Assembly (NCBI GenBank): GCA_025642065.1
Contig: JAODUP010000127.1
Location: 1,487,501 to 1,551,500, forward strand
Direction: 5' to 3'
Length of the DNA stretch: 64,000 nucleotides
Origin: Paralvinella palmiformis
Taxonomy: Eukaryota; Annelida; Polychaeta; Terebellida; Alvinellidae
In this document: positions 61,744-64,000 of the stretch, one piece after another
Numbering within the stretch: position 1 is the stretch's first letter
Layout of the letters: each line of letters starts with the position of its first letter
The notes under the pieces: generated by a model
Databases searched by the model: none
What the model was told of the DNA's origin: nothing
Seen by the model: only the letters and a program-made list of their open reading frames with translations
Made by a program: the position numbers and the translations under genes

Positions 61744-64000
61744 TTACGAACTGGCTGGAGGTTTAGTGAACAGATATCACGTTGCGGTTAACAAGCATCG
61801 AAGCTATATGAATAGTCAACAAATAACGATGAACAAGTCTGGCTTGATGATGAAGAAGTAAACAAATTTAGCACACATCCACCAGGTTATATGATGTAAG
61901 AACGGTTATCAGAATAGAAACAACATTGATTACAACAGCTACAATGAATAATTGATCGTTTGCGGTTTTCAATTGAACAAGTAAAAGTTCCCACTGAGCA
62001 TAGCACCAGAGTAACACATGGTATCTATACGTGATAAATAGATAACAGCCCAAACCAAACAGTCACCTGGGTTATAACGGACGAGGGTTCATCTTCATAA
62101 CATATATCAAAGTCGTCGCGAAGAGATAACCTCAATTTCTAGCAGCCAATAATTAACAGCGAACAGGCATAATCATCGACTTATAACATACGATGGTAAA
62201 ACGTAACAATGACCAAGATGTAGACAATAGAAAACATATGTTATATGACGGTTACACAACGCAATAGCCGAGGCGATGGTGATCACACAGGATATATCAG
62301 TTATCACTGAAAAATGCCAGTGACTGGTTAATACATTTATTCCAGGAAGTAGGCGTCTACACTTATTGAGAATTACATCTTTTCCATGATTGACAGGTCG
62401 TGTAAAACGAAGAAAGATATTCAATCCATTCCAAACACACAAACCACGAACGACCTGCTGGATACTGCAGCCACACGGAGATGGTCCAGAAAATTTAATT
62501 CAAAAGCAGCGCGGAGAAAATCTTAGCCGATTAGAAGAGACTAATATTCAAATAGAAAAATATGGTTTCAGAATTATTAATTAAACCCCGCTCATCCTTC
62601 GTACAATCTTCACTCGGGATTTGCTGCCATGATGAATGGACGACGGGTCAGTCCATCGCCGGGAAGACAATAATCATTATAAGTCATGCCCATCCAAAGC
62701 GTTTGTTGACGTTAACACGCCTTATGTTGGAGGCCATGTCCGGTTTCTGGAGATAACATTCCGCCGAAGAAAATAATCAATTTCAGTTCAAGTCAGCGGA
62801 CGGCCTAGAATGAATATATATACAAGTTAACATCAGCTTAAGTGAAGGATCCTCGGCATCTGGCTTCAGAAGTGAAATCATGTGAGGAAAGAGAAGTATG
62901 CTTCAGTGGCAGAAGTGGAGATCATCTTGGATCTGTTCTCTTATCACCTCATTCCGGATCTCTTCCCTTATCACCGCACATTAGCACCAAGGGCAGAATG
63001 AGGAGGACGTAAAGAGTGATGAGAATAGTATATCCGGATCTTATCTGGATATTAAGCGAGCCACTAGACAATAAACAATTGCAACAGTTCCGGTTATTGG
63101 CACGCAATGTGTGTATACTATATTATGAGGAGATTATGCGGCGGTAATGGTTCAGTCAGGATCGGCTTTCTGGATCCCATCCGGTTGGTCTGTCGGACCC
63201 CTGGAGGCTACTGACAGCCAGCCGATGATGGAACTTTTATTCGTCTGGATTAGAAAAACACCCGGACTGGCCTTACGGAGCATGAAATAAATTACGTTAG
63301 ATCACCATGAATGAATGATTCTCCAACACTGGGACAGATGAAGACGATTACATAAAGATATGAAGATTGGCGGAGAAACAGCAACAATCCCCGTAAAGTA
63401 ATACCTACAACATCGACAAATATTTACCAATATCATACTTCAATCAGCCAATGGCAGCACGACTGTGAGCAGAAAGAGCACATTAAGTTTTATCTATTTA
63501 TTATAGATAAAACACGAAACAACAACAAAGTACAATATGATGGTATAAAAATAATGCATCATCATCATCATCATCATCATCACCATATTATCTAAAACAC
63601 AGGCACTTTGAATGTTTAGCTTTGTAACTGAAATTAAAATACTGACATATCCATATGACGATGAAATCCTGCCAATAATTGAAGAATTCTAGCGCTTGTG
63701 CATGAACATTGATTGACATTACGAATGTGACTTATGCAAAAACTTAGAAATTATTAACTATCTTTTATCCAGTGCAATTAGTGAATTGTGATCCAAAAAA
63801 CCGCTAAAATGCCGGCAAATCGGCATAAAATGTACTACATCCCTCTAACCGAACTGATACCGGGATAAAATGCTGGGTCAGTAGATGGATCGTTCGGTGG
63901 TTAGCTGGGAGCAATGTGGTTTTAACACGACAGTTCACGCGAAGCCAATATTCACATCTGATTGGTTTTCCAGACCGTTCACTGAAGGCATAGGTATATA
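61744..64000. other. no gene recognised
   Basis: No exon is supported. There is a CAT repeat at about 63558-63583. If the collagen-like gene is long, this is its intron. Confidence 0.4.

Overview
The window is animal nuclear DNA, most likely from a mollusc and probably a gastropod. This is inferred from intron-rich genes, very dense simple repeats and many short transposon-derived repeats; no species can be named from the sequence alone. Two genes can be supported. The first is a large minus-strand gene for DNA ligase 1 (LIG1): 15 consecutive coding exons were placed between 36375 and 3752 with mutually consistent splice phases. They encode about 643 residues: the end of the N-terminal linker, the helical DNA-binding domain, the adenylation domain with catalytic Lys in [10 protein letters not shown], and the OB-fold domain ending in motif VI. 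The poorly conserved N-terminus (PIP box, nuclear localisation signal) and the final C-terminal exon were not located. The second gene is a plus-strand first coding exon (58572-58818) of a secreted collagen-like protein: signal peptide, a Cys-Ala-Cys pair and 13 Gly-X-Y triplets.

Layout. 1-3715: beyond the last identified LIG1 exon; repeats. 3716-36375: LIG1 exons and introns. The introns hold several SINEs, two TA-flanked elements with terminal inverted repeats, two kinds of hAT-like MITE, a recent ~840 bp tandem duplication and a perfect 35-bp minisatellite. 36376-58549: no recognisable gene. It holds a 24-unit 37-bp minisatellite, a decayed LINE reverse-transcriptase end, GC/CpG-richer blocks near 41.4-42.6 kb and 45.2-46.0 kb, a cluster of GATA motifs and many Z-DNA-prone or G-rich tracts. 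58550-64000: the collagen-like exon, then intron or intergenic sequence with SINEs.

The dominant mobile component is one tRNA-derived SINE family of about 185 bp, here called family A. Fifteen recognisable copies occur on both strands, several with intact 10-16 bp target-site duplications, so the family was active recently. A second tRNA-derived family (B) is older. No autonomous transposon is intact.

The points most worth following are: the LIG1 exon whose 5' splice site is itself the start of a (GT)n microsatellite; a GC-AG intron in LIG1; the fresh tandem duplication with 6-bp junction microhomology; the young SINE family; and a weak Penelope-type hammerhead-like motif. No exotic multi-gene system was seen.
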